Notes under the pieces: model-generated
Told to the model about the DNA's origin: nothing
Seen by the model: only the letters and a program-made list of their open reading frames with translations
The model's database searches: none
Program-made: the position numbers and the translations under genes
NCBI GenBank assembly: GCA_963920705.1
Contig: OY987228.1
Location: 18,670,565-18,734,564 of the forward strand
Reading direction: 5' to 3'
Length of the DNA stretch: 64,000 nucleotides
From: Odiellus spinosus
Taxonomy: Eukaryota > Arthropoda > Arachnida > Opiliones > Phalangiidae
Shown: one piece after another, positions 24,371-37,924 of the stretch
Numbering within the stretch: position 1 is the stretch's first letter
Layout of the letters: every line of letters begins with the position of its first letter

Positions 24371-25101
24371 AGACTTATGTAATAAAAGTTTTAAACTTTT
24401 CAAACTATACCGATTTGACGAAATTATTATAATTTGGTTAAATTCGAAGCAAGGGCGAATGTGCATGTAAAACGCGAAAGCCAGGATTTCAGTAAACGCC
24501 CATCCGTATGATCGCGTGACTACTATTTTCGAATCGTATATGCAAACGTATACGGGGATATAAATCGTGAAATCCATTCTTTACCACAGAAACGGATGTA
24601 TATTTTGTGTCAGTCTGTCTATAAAAAGACAAACATTAACCGAAAAATACTCAAGTTTTTTTTATCGCCCAGTTAATCTCACGAACTTGACTTCACGGGG
24701 AAAAATACTTATTGTTCAACAATTTCGCGTAATTTCTCTCAATTTGGTTAAAGGGCAAGCCTTTTAAAAACTCAAAATACATTTTGCCCCATTATACTGT
24801 CCTCCCTACGAGATTTAGCATCATGTATCACACACAATAAGACCATTAGGACAACTCCCCTTTGAATATCAAATATTCGCCAAAAATCTTTTTTTTCTGT
24901 ATTCCCATATTTTCAAATTAATATAAAAGGGAAGAGACCACGCGTAAAATAATTCTAGATTATAATAATGTCAAATATATTTGATGAAAAATAAAAAACA
25001 CTTGGTTTTTTTTAATTTACATGGATTATTTTAAACGTAATTAACATTAAACTGATTGACAATGGCAGACGATACATTCCCTAGGCCCTACCGCGTGACG
25101 A

Positions 25102-25117
25102 GTTCGGTATACCGAAC
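25102..25117. repeat. Perfect 16-bp palindrome
   Basis: GTTCGGTATACCGAAC is fully self-complementary. It could be a dimeric factor site, but no factor is assigned. Confidence 0.45.
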
Positions 25118-25629
25118 GAAATGATTGGCCAGTAGGCCAATGGGAAATTCATCTCAGAGTGACGTTCGATTTCGCACGACTATAACTTAATTAAAAGTAT
25201 ATTGAAAAGATGAAATATGGTCTTTCCTTCTTAGCATAAACATATAATAACATGATCACGAGTATATCTCCCTTCACTGTTCATATAATTCAGTTTTTAA
25301 GAATTAATAATGATCGAACCTGACGGAAATTCGGAAAATATTTTAAATTTAATTATTTTTCTTAGACGTGGCCAAAACTAGTTCACATCAGAGTTTTCAA
25401 ATTAAATATATTTGCTATATTGAAAGAGAGCTAATTTTGAAAATTCATAAAATGAATATATATCATTATTCATATTCTCTATAATTCAATGGCGCGATTT
25501 AAGAAAAAACTGTAAAGTTTTTCCATTCGTTAATCCCTATAGTTTCAAAGCCGCTTTTGAACAAGATTACGCTGTAGAAGATTGTTTTTTGACGCGTTTA
25601 TCTTAATTCTCCTTTGAAATTCTCATTAA

Positions 25630-26052
25630 AGGGAGAATGCAACCTAATAACAAATGATTTTTTATCGATTCCTTATCGTTTAAATAGGCCTAATCCACCA
25701 GTAAAAAGTTTACAAAACAAATACTAAACTAGAAATAAATGTAAAACTTACCCGGAAAATAGGCTTAGTGGGATTCATGGAGATCCTGAATTGCCTTCGT
25801 GTAAGGTCTAGCAACCAATGAGCCAAGGCCCGTCTTTCGCGCGAGACCTACAATCGCGTTCGATTGGTCGCTAGACCTTACACGCGAGGAAATCAGAATC
25901 TCCGTGAATTCCGCTATGCCTATTTTCCGGGTAAGTTTAAAATTTATTTCTAGTTTAATATTCGTTTGTAAATTTTTTAAATAGTGGTTTAGGCCTATTT
26001 AAACAATAAGGAATCGATAAAAAATCACTTGCTGTTAGTTTGCATTCTCCCT
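25630..26052. mobile_element. TTAA-flanked MITE family B, full copy
   Basis: A 423-bp element with inverted ends AGGGAGAATGCAACCTAA and complement, flanked by TTAA on both sides (25626-25629 and 26053-26056). Arms continue with ATCGATTCCTTATCGTTTAA and AGGCCTAATCCACC. A second palindrome nests inside (AAAATAGGCTTAG...GGAGATCC / GAATCTCC...TATGCCTATTTT). TTAA targets are typical of piggyBac and Kolobok transposons; no transposase is present. Confidence 0.85.
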
Positions 26053-26829
26053 TTAAGATACGTATATGGGAATCTATTGTTACCTCAAAACTAGATTTTT
26101 TTCCTTTAAAACCGCTTATCCTATCAAATGTTGTGTATGTGTTGATGGGTTTATTGCAACCTAAATTCTTCGAGTTTATCACGAGTTCATTTTCGTAACA
26201 AATATTGAATCATTCGCCTGCCGGATTTATACGTCACTCATTGACTATAATACTGGTTAAAGGTTGTTTAGTTTCTTTAATAATATATATAAAAGCTACC
26301 ACGTTTCGTGATACGAGTTAATTTGGGAATTCTTGGCGGTAGCGCAGCTGTTCGAATATAGAATTCCATTCGCGAACGCGAGCGCGCGGTTAATTGGAAA
26401 TTCCAAAGGAAAAATACAATACACTCATTTCGCGATATTTCGCCCTCTTTTTGACTCGAGGCCTTCCTTATAATGATCACAATTCGTTAAACGAAGATTT
26501 ATGCACCAGGTATTGCGTGGTGAACTTTTCTTCTCATATAACACGGTTAAGAATGCTCAAATTCGACGCGAGAGGTTTTATTTGGAGCGATCTAGTAATA
26601 GCATTTCAACTAATTAGTATTTATATTTAGCATATTTATTTCGTGGCATACTTATAGAGCTGAACGTCTTAAAAAAGAGTATCACGAAGTATTTAAAGTA
26701 TTCTCATCAACAAAAGAATTGGCAAAATAATTACAATCTTCAAATATTTTTGTGGCCCTATTCCACTCTGCAGAATTGTTTTTTCTATTTAAAACCAGGG
26801 TATCTAAATATTTGTTATATCTATAATAA

Positions 26830-27489
26830 AACCGAATAACTCATTGTTTGTTCTATCAAAAAAACCAGTAACCCAATGTTTGTTCTATCAAAAACCAAGT
26901 AACCCAATGTTTGTTCTATCAAAAACCAAGTAACCCAATGTTTGCTATATCAAAAACCAAGTAGCCCAATGTTTGCTCTATCAAAAACCAAGTAACCCAA
27001 TGTTTATTCTATCAAAAACCAAGTAACCCAATGTTTATTCTATTAAAAACCAAGTAACCCAATGTTTATTCTATCAAAAACCAAGTAACCCAATGTTTAT
27101 TCTATCAAAAACCAAGTAACCCAATGTTTATTCTATCAAAAACCAAGTAACCCAATGTTTATTCTATCAAAAACCAAGTAACCCAATGTTTATTATATCA
27201 AAAACCAAGTAACCCAATGTTTGTTCTATCAAAAACCAAGTAACACGATATTTATTCTATCAAAAACCAAGTAATCCTACGTTTATGCTATCAAAAACCA
27301 AGTAATCCAATCCTATCAAAAACCAAGTAATCCAATCCTATCAAAAACCAAGTAGCCCAAGGTTTATGCTAAGTAACCCAATGTTTATTCTATCAAAAAC
27401 CAAGTAACACAATGTTTATTCTATCAAAAACCAAGTAACACAATGTTTATTCTATCAAAAACCAAGTAACCCAATGTTTAGTCTATCAA
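26830..27489 (+). repeat. 31-bp minisatellite, ~20 units
   Basis: The unit AACCAAGTAACCCAATGTTT followed by rTTCTATCAAA repeats with a 31-bp period. Middle units are nearly identical. Around 27300-27350 two units are shortened to about 22 bp, and the edges are degenerate. No coding potential. Confidence 0.93.
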
Positions 27490-27506
27490 ATCCGATTTAA
27501 AACTAA

Positions 27507-27618
27507 TGGTGTGTTTCTTTGGGCTGCTCCGACTACTCCAGTAGCAATCCAAAACACATTATCGATGGATTTTGGAGTGCTCCGGGAGCAGTCAAGAACA
27601 GCTCAAAGAAATACACCA
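27507..27618. mobile_element. 112-bp foldback MITE with TAA duplication
   Basis: TGGTGTGTTTCTTTGGGCTG and the complement of CAGCTCAAAGAAATACACCA form inverted ends, flanked by TAA (27504-27506 and 27619-27621). A three-base TAA/TTA duplication is typical of PIF/Harbinger elements. It adjoins the minisatellite. Confidence 0.65.
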
Positions 27619-27999
27619 TAACTTATATATCTCCAAGTTTTTAGATCCAATTAAACCTTAATCTATAAATCTATGACCCAGATGAGCAAGGTTTATTCCG
27701 TCTACAATTACATCTAAATTTTAAAAACCTAAATTACAACTTTATTTCAAAGAAAACAGACCGGATCTCTCATACCAAAAGAATAGAGTAGATTTATATG
27801 ATAAAGAAAAAAGAAATTCAATACAAAACGGTACTCCCATGCAGAGTAGCCATCTCTTAAAAGTAACTTGATATTTTCGAAACAGCGTGGCGATCAAGAT
27901 AAAAATGAAGAGTATAAAACTTCGGAGTTTCCTATTCCTAAAATTGGTAGAGTTTCATCAGTATATCCTTACACCTGATAACTATTTAAGTTCTTGTAA

Positions 28000-29350
28000 A
28001 AACAACCCCTTTAACCACCGCGAGTTTCCGCGCGTTCGTGGCAACGAGCGCCGATAATGAACTTTAAATGCCGGTTGCAAATCACAATTTCTTTTGTTCC
28101 ACCTCCGCCAGACACGTAATCATCAACCCTATCCCGCGCGCTTTTTAAAAACACCCAATCTAAAGTATAAATGTAAAACCGCGCTCGTATAATAGAAATC
28201 ATATATCCAAGCCGGACAATCGCGGTTTGCCCACGAAGATTAAGCGAATAAAGGAAGATAAAAGGAAGGAGTGAAAACTCCGGTAATCGAATTCTTACGA
28301 ATCTAGCACCCATTAACCTTCCTAGTGTTCAACGGCGCGCCGCGAATAGATTATAATCCTCGCGTGGTCACGAAAAACAGGGAAAAAGGAACTGGTAAAA
28401 AGTGTCAAAAGGCGTCCCTCGATTTAACACGCGCGAGTCATGCATGCACTCCGAAACTCCCCCGCTAGAAGCTCGATATACTTGGACCATACTTAAAGCC
28501 AAGGTGAAAGAATAGATTTTTATATCAAAACCACCCAACAACCACCCCCTTGAAGGTAAAAAACCAGTATATAATTCTAATCGTGTTTAACAATGCTTAG
28601 AGGACAATATTGGCGACTGCCTCGTGGTATACGAAAAAGCGTTGTACAAAGATGATCTAAATTTCCGGAGAAGAGGTTACGTCTAGCATCCGGTGCACGC
28701 TAGCTCGCGGTATCCTCGTTTCAAATAAAAAACCCATATAAGCTTTTAAAAAGGTTTTTCGACGCGGGGGGAGTATGATTTTAAAATCCCAGTAGTAACC
28801 GGAAACACGTCACTAAATTACGTCGAGATATATGGTTAGTAGCACGCGATCTTTTTACGCGTTTCGAAGCGCGTTTTCGCCGACACCTATCTATCCCCCC
28901 TTTGCCTAGTGGCGCTACATCGACACCCATTACGTATTATTATAGATATACACCTTGGCCACGTACGATGTTTGAAGAAGGTCTAGACTGCGAAGGCGTT
29001 CTTGTCTTTTGTCTCACGCATGCAACGACAATAATTGGTCTTTTAAAATATAGCGCCGGTTCCCGAAATTACTTTTTCCGACCGACTTGCGTGGAGAAGG
29101 AAAGATCGTACGAAGATAGCGGTTTTAATTTAACCTTCCTCCCACAGTTTTTATTCTTTAACTCTTAATCCGCTTCGCTTAAGGCCTTAAGCCAACCGCG
29201 ATAAAAGAGAGAAGGCTTATTCCCTCGGATGTCTTCCGAATTTAGCGATGTTAGATTATGTCCCCGCAGCGTCGACTAACAAAGATTATTGCCTAATGCG
29301 AGCGCTTAGCTAGAGCCAAGATATACAGGCGAATTTCATGATAGGATTGT
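28000..29350. promoter_or_regulatory. CpG-richer, repeat-poor block in bi intron 2
   Basis: This stretch differs from the AT-rich intron around it: it has many CG dinucleotides and none of the repeat families listed here. Its ORFs show no recognisable protein. A candidate regulatory block by composition only. Confidence 0.3.
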
Positions 29351-30173
29351 GGCGGTCGTTAATGAATTAATCATATATATATATATAGCGGGGAATTGTA
29401 CTACACTGTTTTGTTTCTCAATTGTCTACTTAGAATAACCTGAAACGTTTCCAAACAACGCATTCGTTCAATAATTATCCTAATCTTATCTAAACAAGAA
29501 TGCCTCTATTGTAAGTGGTGAAAAAAAAACTAACTCTCGGGTATAATAAATAATTAATTTCTGCATTAATTACTTTCACAAAGTGGATTGAAAGCTTATC
29601 ACGGGAATTTATAGCCCCATCATTCGTTGTTTCCAAAATTATTCTAGTTAGTAGCGACGTCACATCACGTAACTATCTTTCCCACTCGCTCTATACCCAT
29701 TCTCAACATCCGGATAAATCCGCGAAAGCAAACCTCTTAACGATTTTAATACTTCAACTCAACGCTTAAACCTGGGTAAGGACAACCGGGTCGAAAGCTC
29801 CTCACCACCGTGATTTGCTAGGATTCAATTTCTAAAACTCAACAAAAGAAAATTCAGGAAAGTTGACCTCTTGAAATGAATGGAATATCTCTGGGCGTGT
29901 ATCTGGGCCCAATCCCTTTCAAAAGGTTCGGGTTACCTTTACAATCGTGTCCTCCCAGTGAAACGAAAAACGAAGCGTATATACACACTCGAAATTTCTA
30001 TTCTTAAAATTTTCATAACAGGGGACTTTAGAAGATATTTCCTCTGGTTCCATACATACAGAGTTTCACTCCAGGTGGATTTAGTAATCGTTGTATTAAA
30101 ACGGACGAATTGTTCGTACAAATGCTTGTCGAACGAAGAAAATGCCCGAAATGTCTAGTTCCCCTCATTATAA

Positions 30174-30395
<222 letters not shown>

Positions 30396-31688
30396 TAATA
30401 TTGCCATTCAATTAATATTCTATAATTAGCAATGCTAACTAATTAAGAGTGTTGTAACTATATGAGAAATGATCATTGTCAAGAAAAAATTTCGGATTTT
30501 GAAAAGACAAAGAGTTATTAAGAATAATCGCAGGCCCAGATTATGAGGGGGCAATGGTGGCAGGTACCCCTGGCCTCACAATTTGAAATTTAAAATTAAA
30601 ATAAGGTCTTAAACTATCGTTTGTATTTTTATTTTTGATTCGTTCTTAATGTAGCTTGTTAAGCAAATGTAATTAAGTTTAATCAGCCAAAATTTACGAG
30701 ATTTGAAAATACTGGATGCAGAGACAATGTAGACCGAGTGTTAGCTGGTTTGAAAAGAAGAGTGTGTGATTGAAAGCCTCTATTTTTCGCCTACTTACAT
30801 TTCGCGACTAGTAATAAATAACTTATAATGACACGACGCCGTTTTTATCATCGACTAATGACAATCTCATTAAAAATCTATAATATCCCTTCGTTTAAAA
30901 ATTGGTATTTTTAGGCTTCGTGCGGTTAATGCTTTTATTTTTTTTTTTTTTTTTTTTTTGGTGACAAAAACATTTTTTAAACGAGCTAGAGAACGACACA
31001 CCTGCAATCGCGTTAAAAAAACCTATAGCTTATTTAGTTTGGGTTATTAAGCGTTTTTAACGAGGACTACGTGGTGATACTCTCATATTTAACCCCATAC
31101 AGAATTTTCTATTGGTCATATAAGAATATATTAACGTATATCGAAGCGTATATAACATTGAACGAGTGTGATAATAAAGCAAATTCGGAATGGCGTCGTA
31201 AAGAAGAAAAAAATAAGTGTTAATGATTCAATAAACCATGCGTAAATTTTATGGGAATAGAAAATAACATTCAATTTAGCACCTTTTCACTTATTAAAAT
31301 TTTTATAATGAATATGATGTACACCTGCGTATGAAAACAGACGAGAGTTTATGATTAATACCAGGAGTTTTTAGCGGTGGCATAAAAAGTTAGCCTTTCC
31401 AAGAGTGGATTCTAGTAAACGATTTCTACATAATTTCAATTTTCGATAAACCGAATAGTTTTTTAATTTTTTTTAGTATTGATTTCTATAAGAAAAACCT
31501 TATAATTTCTTGGTCTGTGGCTTTCATACTTATTTGACCAATAATTTTAATTTCTGTTCCTTCTCGGGTCGGAATTTCTTGCCTATAAATTCACTTTTTT
31601 GAAGCTCGAAGCAAAACAAGTTTTTGTATAATTATTTCATCCTTCAACACTAACATCGCGATAAAGTTTCTTAAGAATATATTGGGCA

Positions 31689-31740
31689 ATCCAGGAATCG
31701 TTTTAAGCGTCACGTGTTCACGCATTATCTTTATAAATTC
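31689..31740 (+). mobile_element. Fragment of the 16690-type element
   Basis: About 50 bp (CCAGGAATCGTTTTAAGCGT then CACGTGTTCACGCATTATCT) closely match 16738-16780. Neither terminus is present, so it is a relic. Confidence 0.6.
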
Positions 31741-31770
31741 CTATAAATTGCGAAATATAGGAAAATATAG

Positions 31771-31849
31771 GATAAAATAGGAAGAAATAAGTGTAAAATA
31801 TATGATAAAATAGGAAGAAATAAGTGTAAAATATATGATAAAATAGGAA
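31771..31849 (+). repeat. 33-bp tandem repeat, ~2.4 units
   Basis: GATAAAATAGGAAGAAATAA plus GTGTAAAATATAT repeats from 31771 and 31804, with a partial third unit at 31837. AT-rich; no function assigned. Confidence 0.8.
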
Positions 31850-34699
31850 AATAATTAATTAAAAGTAGGAACCATGTTTATTATTACATCACAACTCTCG
31901 CCACCGGTTTAAACACAATATTAATATGATCCAATTGCTTAAATAGTGTGGAATTTTAGACTATTTTAACTGTAAAATGTACAGTTAAGCTAAAATAATC
32001 TTATACAGCAACAGCTGTCAGTACGATTTATAACTTTACCCTTAACTAGAGATTTTGAGTAGAAATTTAGGAGATTATGGGAATTGCCATTAAATTATAG
32101 GAGAAAATAGGAAGGGGAAAATAGGAAATATAGGAAAAGTGGTCACCCTGCATAGATCATAATGATTTGGGTCGAAATGATCAACTTTCAAATGATGCAT
32201 TGTATTAAAAAAACTAACGCAATCTTAATTTTAATTGAAAAAAAAATCTGTTATATAGCGATCAGGAACGCCTCAAATTTTCCTATTTTATGAAGTCATC
32301 ATTTTGAAATGGAATCATGTATTATTCAAATATTTTTAACAATTTTTTTCGTCTATATATGAACACAAAATGTTTGAAAAACCATGCAGCGGTGAATAAA
32401 TGGTCTCGTTATTTTGGAAAATTACAGGTAAAGGCTTTTAAATGAAAAACAGTAAAACACGGAAACGCTAGCGAAAGGGGGAGGAGATCTTGTATATTAT
32501 CAGTTACTAGAAAACTCCTAAAAACCCCCCATTCTTTTGTCTATCATACGTTTTGGTTCGGTTTAATGCGTTATTTGGAAGACGAATCTCGGGTTATCTT
32601 CAATAGCCTTCTTCTTTTCTATCTCTCGCTCCAATGTTTGTATATTTTTCATATTAAGCCGTTTCACGGAGAACATATTTTCCAAAAACCGAATTTATTA
32701 TAATGAAAGATTAAGCTGTTTTTTTTTTATTTTTTGTTCTACCGAATATGGGAAGATGGTTTCTTGTAAAACGTTAAAAACAAAAACCCATTACGTCTTA
32801 TATACTTTCTTTATTCAACCCCATTTTAAAGGGATGGTGAAACGCAATATGAAATTTAAAGATAACCGTTTTAGTATTTTAAAATGAAATCCTACAGGTT
32901 TTCGTCGTTTGTAACTTTATCCAAGATAAATTAATTTATTTTATCTGGTAGATAAATAATAAAACGGTGGCTACAGTTATTCAAAAACTAAGGTTCCAAC
33001 GAGAGAAAAAAAGGATAGATTATTTTAGAAATTTAGGAAAATTATTAGGGCATTGTTTTTTTGATGTAAAAATCAGATTCAAGTTTAAGAGCATATATCT
33101 CCCTGGTTCAAATGTAATCTTCAAGAGAAAGCCTCTAATATTTTTACAAGAGAACTGAACTGACTTTTAAGTACGCAATATTGTATAGCACATTTGATTT
33201 AGCGCCAAGCTCGCGAATTTAATCTTTAGAAATTGAAAATATTCGAGGCGCCATAGAAAAACGAACGAAATTGGCTTTCCCAATTAGGAAAAAAATCTTC
33301 GAATTTGGTCAAAAATGGTCCAAAACGAAAAATTATTTCTGAATTCGACTAAATAGATCAATTAAATTCGCGATTCAATTTGACAAGACTCGAATTGAGT
33401 CTACTTTAATATTATGTATTCATCCGCGTACAATTCTGTCATTGGCTTATTCTTCTAAACATGAATCGTGTTTAATAATTTAAAAAATATTTATTTTATC
33501 TTAAATAATAACTCCGCGTAGTCAGTGACAAGGCGGTAGTTTTGATATAGTGATTACGGAATTATGTATTTGTTATTACCAAAGTCTGTAATCAGATACG
33601 TAATTGTTAACCCCTTGTTACAAGTCATTTTTTGATCATACAAAGTTAACTGCGAAATAGATCGAGTGAAATGTTGTCTTTGTTGTTACATTATCCCTTT
33701 ATAGTTTAACGAAAGTAAAGACCGGATTTTTTTTGTTTTTTTTTTTATATAAAATAGAATTGTTGAATATCCGAATGATATTCCACTTTGAAAGGTAATG
33801 GCCCAAGTATAACTTAAGCTTCGGGAGAGGAGGATAGTAATTCATAAATGCCGACCACCGTGGCTTAATAGCTGGCTCCGAAAACCATTATGATAATTTT
33901 TTTGCGCTTCCCTAACCCTAGTAGGTAATAGAATGGTTCGTTTTATTACATTTTCATTCTTTTCTATGTTTCAATTAGGTAACTTATTGAATCGTTTAAA
34001 TATAAAGTTTATTCAGTTTTATTCCTTATTTCCCCCTTTAACGTCGTTTTATTATTTTCTTCAACTCAGTTCGTTATTGCCCGAATTAATGAGATTGGCC
34101 AGTACAGCCGCGCTAGAATACAGAAATATCAGAGGCTCTTATCGAACCGTTAATTCTATAAGCGGTGGCGCCGTCTAGAGTTATTTTATTCAACCGAGAA
34201 AGGAAATATTGACGCGTACCCTTAAAGGAAAACTTCGTAATGTCGCGAATGATATACGGAATATTTTTTATTCGCATTTATTAATATTTTAATTTTAAAT
34301 TAAAATGGCAACATATTTTTATAAATTTAAATTTTTCCCGTATTAATTAATTACTGATAAAGTTTTTTATTTTTAGTTTTGCTCCAGATTAATGAAAAGC
34401 TAGCTCTCGTAACCTTACAACGAAAAGTTTTGTTTAAATTAAAATAATTTTGAATTCATATAGACTAGACAAATTTTGAATTATTAGATACGTGATTCGG
34501 AATATTTTGGGAGCGATTTATTGATATCACGTTAATATTTGGTTTTTGCGCTTCGTATTTCTATTAAATTATATAGTTTTTATAAAGGGTTGAACTATTT
34601 AAAGTCAATTTCTTATTCTTTAAAGAATGTTTACTTGTAGAAAATCACAAATGCGTGAAAATTTAAGATCTTTCATTTAAGATTTGCGAAAACGCAAAT

Positions 34700-37500
34700 A
34701 TTCAATGGATATTTCACGGAGCTTTAGAATTATACTGATACGAATTGACGAAAAATTTAAATGGACAATTTTCGTCGACGGTGGCCCCTTCAAATACCAC
34801 CATTATCCCCTATTCGAGAGTAAGAATGGGCTGAATAGTAATTTTCGGCTCGAATGGTCACGGATAGTTCCAGCAGGGCCTAAATCGGAGTTCGTAGGGG
34901 GTATAGCTACAACAAATTCGTATCATTGGAGTAAACAAGAGGCCGATCTCGGTCTACGGGACTTTAATTCTATTCGGAATGTTTCGGCTCGTTTGACGAG
35001 GACAGCGAAACCGGGCCGAAGAAACCAAGACTTTTGGCGCCTAAATCTCGGGTCCACGCAGCTCGCGCCAAAAAAGCGTTATATAGGCACGTGATTCTAA
35101 GAGATTTTAGCCTCGTATAGTCGGACCAACGGCTCTCGGCGACAGAACCCAGCCACCGAGTGAACTAAGATTTTTTCGAGAACCAGCGGAACCCCTCGGT
35201 GGCGCCCCTCTCCTTTCCGCCGTTTCGACGACGAAGAAATACGCCATTTGTTTCCGATAGACTCGTGGGGAGGAGGGTAGGGGAAATTTCTGGGAGACAG
35301 TTCTATAATATCCTTCCCGCGTGGTTATATTCGGGGTGGGTGGTTAGCGAGGAGGGTCTGCCTGGCGCCGGTCTAGCGCTGACTCGAGGCGACCCTTGAC
35401 CCGTCATCAGCGTTGACCCCTATACACCGGGACTGGCTGGAGGGGCAGGGGGGGGGGGAAGAGATGGAATTACCCCCGACTTTTCTCCGATCCCGCGGCT
35501 CCCACCGACCGACGTTTAGTCCGGGAGATTTTGGAGAATAGAGGGGGCATCGTAAGAAGCCTTTTAAACCCCATCCCGTAATTTAGTAGAAACATTATAC
35601 CGAGACTCATTCGCATTCGTAAAATACCTATAATTAAAAGAAGCCATCTTCCGTCTCTCTTTACAAGTTGTCCGGAAGCTACTCGCTACAATTCGAAAAC
35701 GGAAACGCATCTTCACTCTTTATTCGCGTTAAAAAGCAGGATGTTTACAATTATAACGTTTTAACCGCGTGTACATATCGTCCGTGGGAATATAACGCTC
35801 GTGTGGGACGTAAGAGTTTCCTATCTTTTTAATGAAATTAAAGCTATAATCTAGTTTCGTGGGAGGTTTAAATATATAGTTTTTAAACAAACTCCGTCGT
35901 ATAAGGGTAGGTTAGAAATTTAGGGAAGCAATCATCCGTTATGTTGAGAGAAAAAAATCAGTCGCGAGGCCTAATTTGTCGTTTGTTGCGGGGACATTGC
36001 GTATTTTACACATTTCAATACGCAACGCGCGCGAAGTTACTACACGCTTTGGTTAATCTTTACTTACGACGATTTTAAACTAACAAAACCTTCTACGGTG
36101 TTGTAAACTCTCCATGGAGGTAAACGGAGAGTACGTTGAAACCCTGTACTTTTTTTCTGGTGGACGCGACAGTTACTGCGCAAGGCGCAGAGACAGAGAC
36201 ATCGAGAGAGGATGACGACGAGTCCCCTTGGTCGGTCGGTGTATGTATAAAGACGGGTCGCCATTCAACCGTCATCCCAACCTTTAAAAAGACTCTACCA
36301 AGCGGAAGGGGATCGCCCATACAGCCCGGCTATTTTTAACGTCCTTGTTGTAAGGCCCACGATTTTTAGGAGGGTGAAAGATCTACTCTCATTCTCTCTC
36401 TATCCCCGTGTCTCTGTCAAAGTACAGTAATTTCGCGGATAAAAGCACGAGTTTTCTATACTCCCGTCTACAAACAGACCCCAAAATGGTCACCCCTGTC
36501 CTCCTATTCTCCGAGGTCCCTAATATATAAGTAAGGAAAAAAAAAACACGCCTTCTTTTTAAAACAGGCTTGTCAACAGAAATTAGCGGTTGTTTCGCGA
36601 TGAAATGAATATTGTCAAACAACGGAAGCTCGAATTATAGGTTAAACTATACAGTTAAAAATGATATTTTCATTCGTGAAGACTTTAAGGAACAAAGAGG
36701 GTTGATCTTTCCTCATTACTATCAATAATGACCAAGGAGTGACTGCGAAAGGACGGTTCGACTTTAGCTTATACTTAACAACGTTGGTGTCCTAAAAATG
36801 GTTTTTCTTCAACTATATTTCGCTTCAACAACAAAAAAAAAAAAAAAAAAAAAACTAAATAAAGGGGGGAGGGGGTAGGATATCATCATCCCAATTTTAT
36901 CTCTCTTATTCCCGGCTCTTTTGGGAAGCGCTGACCCGGCGGTTAACAGGCATTTGGGCTCGAGTTCAACTATGGTATCTGGAGATTACTGTAGATCGTT
37001 CCACCTTCAGTGTACGAAGCTAGACGATGAGTTTAAGTTGGGTTACTTCAGGCGCGGGCCCGCGGTACTTCGCGGTGGAACGGTATATGTTGCGGGGAGA
37101 TAAACGTGACCGAATATAACGAGGAAAGGTTATTCTCTTTTTGCGCTTATTAAAACCATATTATATCGAGAGAATCGGTAGAAAAAGACCGAGTAGCGTC
37201 TATCCAACGATACGAAGGAGAAGCTTTTTTCGTAACCAGGGCTTATATAACTCGGTGGTGGTACAATATATCTAGAGAGAGAAGAGGATTTTTTCTTTTT
37301 CTTCGCGCGATTCCTGTCGACGCCAAAGCTGTGAAAATCCGCTTTGGCAGTTGCTCGGTTGCGGCCGTGATCCAGAAAAGACCCGAGAAAAATCTCGGCT
37401 AGCTCCCGTAGTCATCCCCTCCTTTTCTCTTTCATATAATGTATAAAAAAGTATAACGTATACTGGGATGGGTGAAAAAATAAAAGATATATAGTTAACG
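34700..37500. promoter_or_regulatory. CpG-richer block in bi intron 3
   Basis: Non-repetitive sequence with raised G+C upstream of exon 4. ORFs of 60-136 codons occur but have no domain, signal or splice context and are not called genes. A22 lies near 36832 and a C/G-rich stretch at 35190-35530. Possible enhancer DNA; composition is the only evidence. Confidence 0.3.
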
Positions 37501-37730
37501 ACTATACGAGGTCGCTCCGTGGTGCGACGGAAGAAGCGTGAACGCTCGACGCAGACAAAGCGTGAAATATCTTCGCGAAGCCTATACGGTTTTATATCGC
37601 GGTGGGCGTATTTCGTTCCACCCTATATCTTACATTTTAAGCATTCAAATTCTATAAAAGTTATTTTCACGTGTGACTTATTGGGCGATTTTCGTCTCTC
37701 TTTTTTTTTTTTCTTTCGTTTTCGTGGCAG

Positions 37731-37807
37731 ATCACGCAGTTAAAGATCGACCACAATCCGTTCGCCAAAGGATTCCGGGACACGGGAGCGGGAAAGCGAG
37801 AAAAAAA
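37731..37807 (+). CDS. bi: bi/omb coding exon 4: end of T-box
   Basis: A 77-nt exon coding residues 277-301 plus two bases of codon 302. Reads [17 protein letters not shown], the conserved C-terminal helix of the T-box that inserts into the minor groove, followed by TGAGKREKK. The acceptor follows a long T/C tract and GTGGCAG; the donor is AAAAAAA|GTAAGG. The 77-nt length and phases (0 to 2) match what I recall for the equivalent exon of vertebrate Tbx2/3 genes. Without splicing here the frame would close in the intron. Confidence 0.95.
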
Positions 37808-37924
37808 GTAAGGGGGATCACGCGAGGGAAATCGCTCCCAGATCGATATACCCCGATACGTATTATCGGGGTTATAGCGTTACCTATCGTTTTGATATTC
37901 TGGCTAACTGGGCAATCGTTCTAG
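37808..37924 (+). other. bi intron 4 (117 bp)
   Basis: GTAAGG to ATCGTTCTAG, phase 2. CTAAC at about 37901, 20 nt before the acceptor, is a good branch-point candidate. Joining restores KREKKRQ, as in other Tbx2/3 proteins, which fixes the acceptor. Confidence 0.88.

Noticed and set aside
26830-27489. CRISPR-like array
   Set aside because: Units are directly adjacent 31-bp tandem copies without unique spacers, in a eukaryotic intron; a minisatellite.
34684-35094. 136-codon ORF in intron 3
   Set aside because: No domain, no splice context, and codon use and composition like the surrounding intron.
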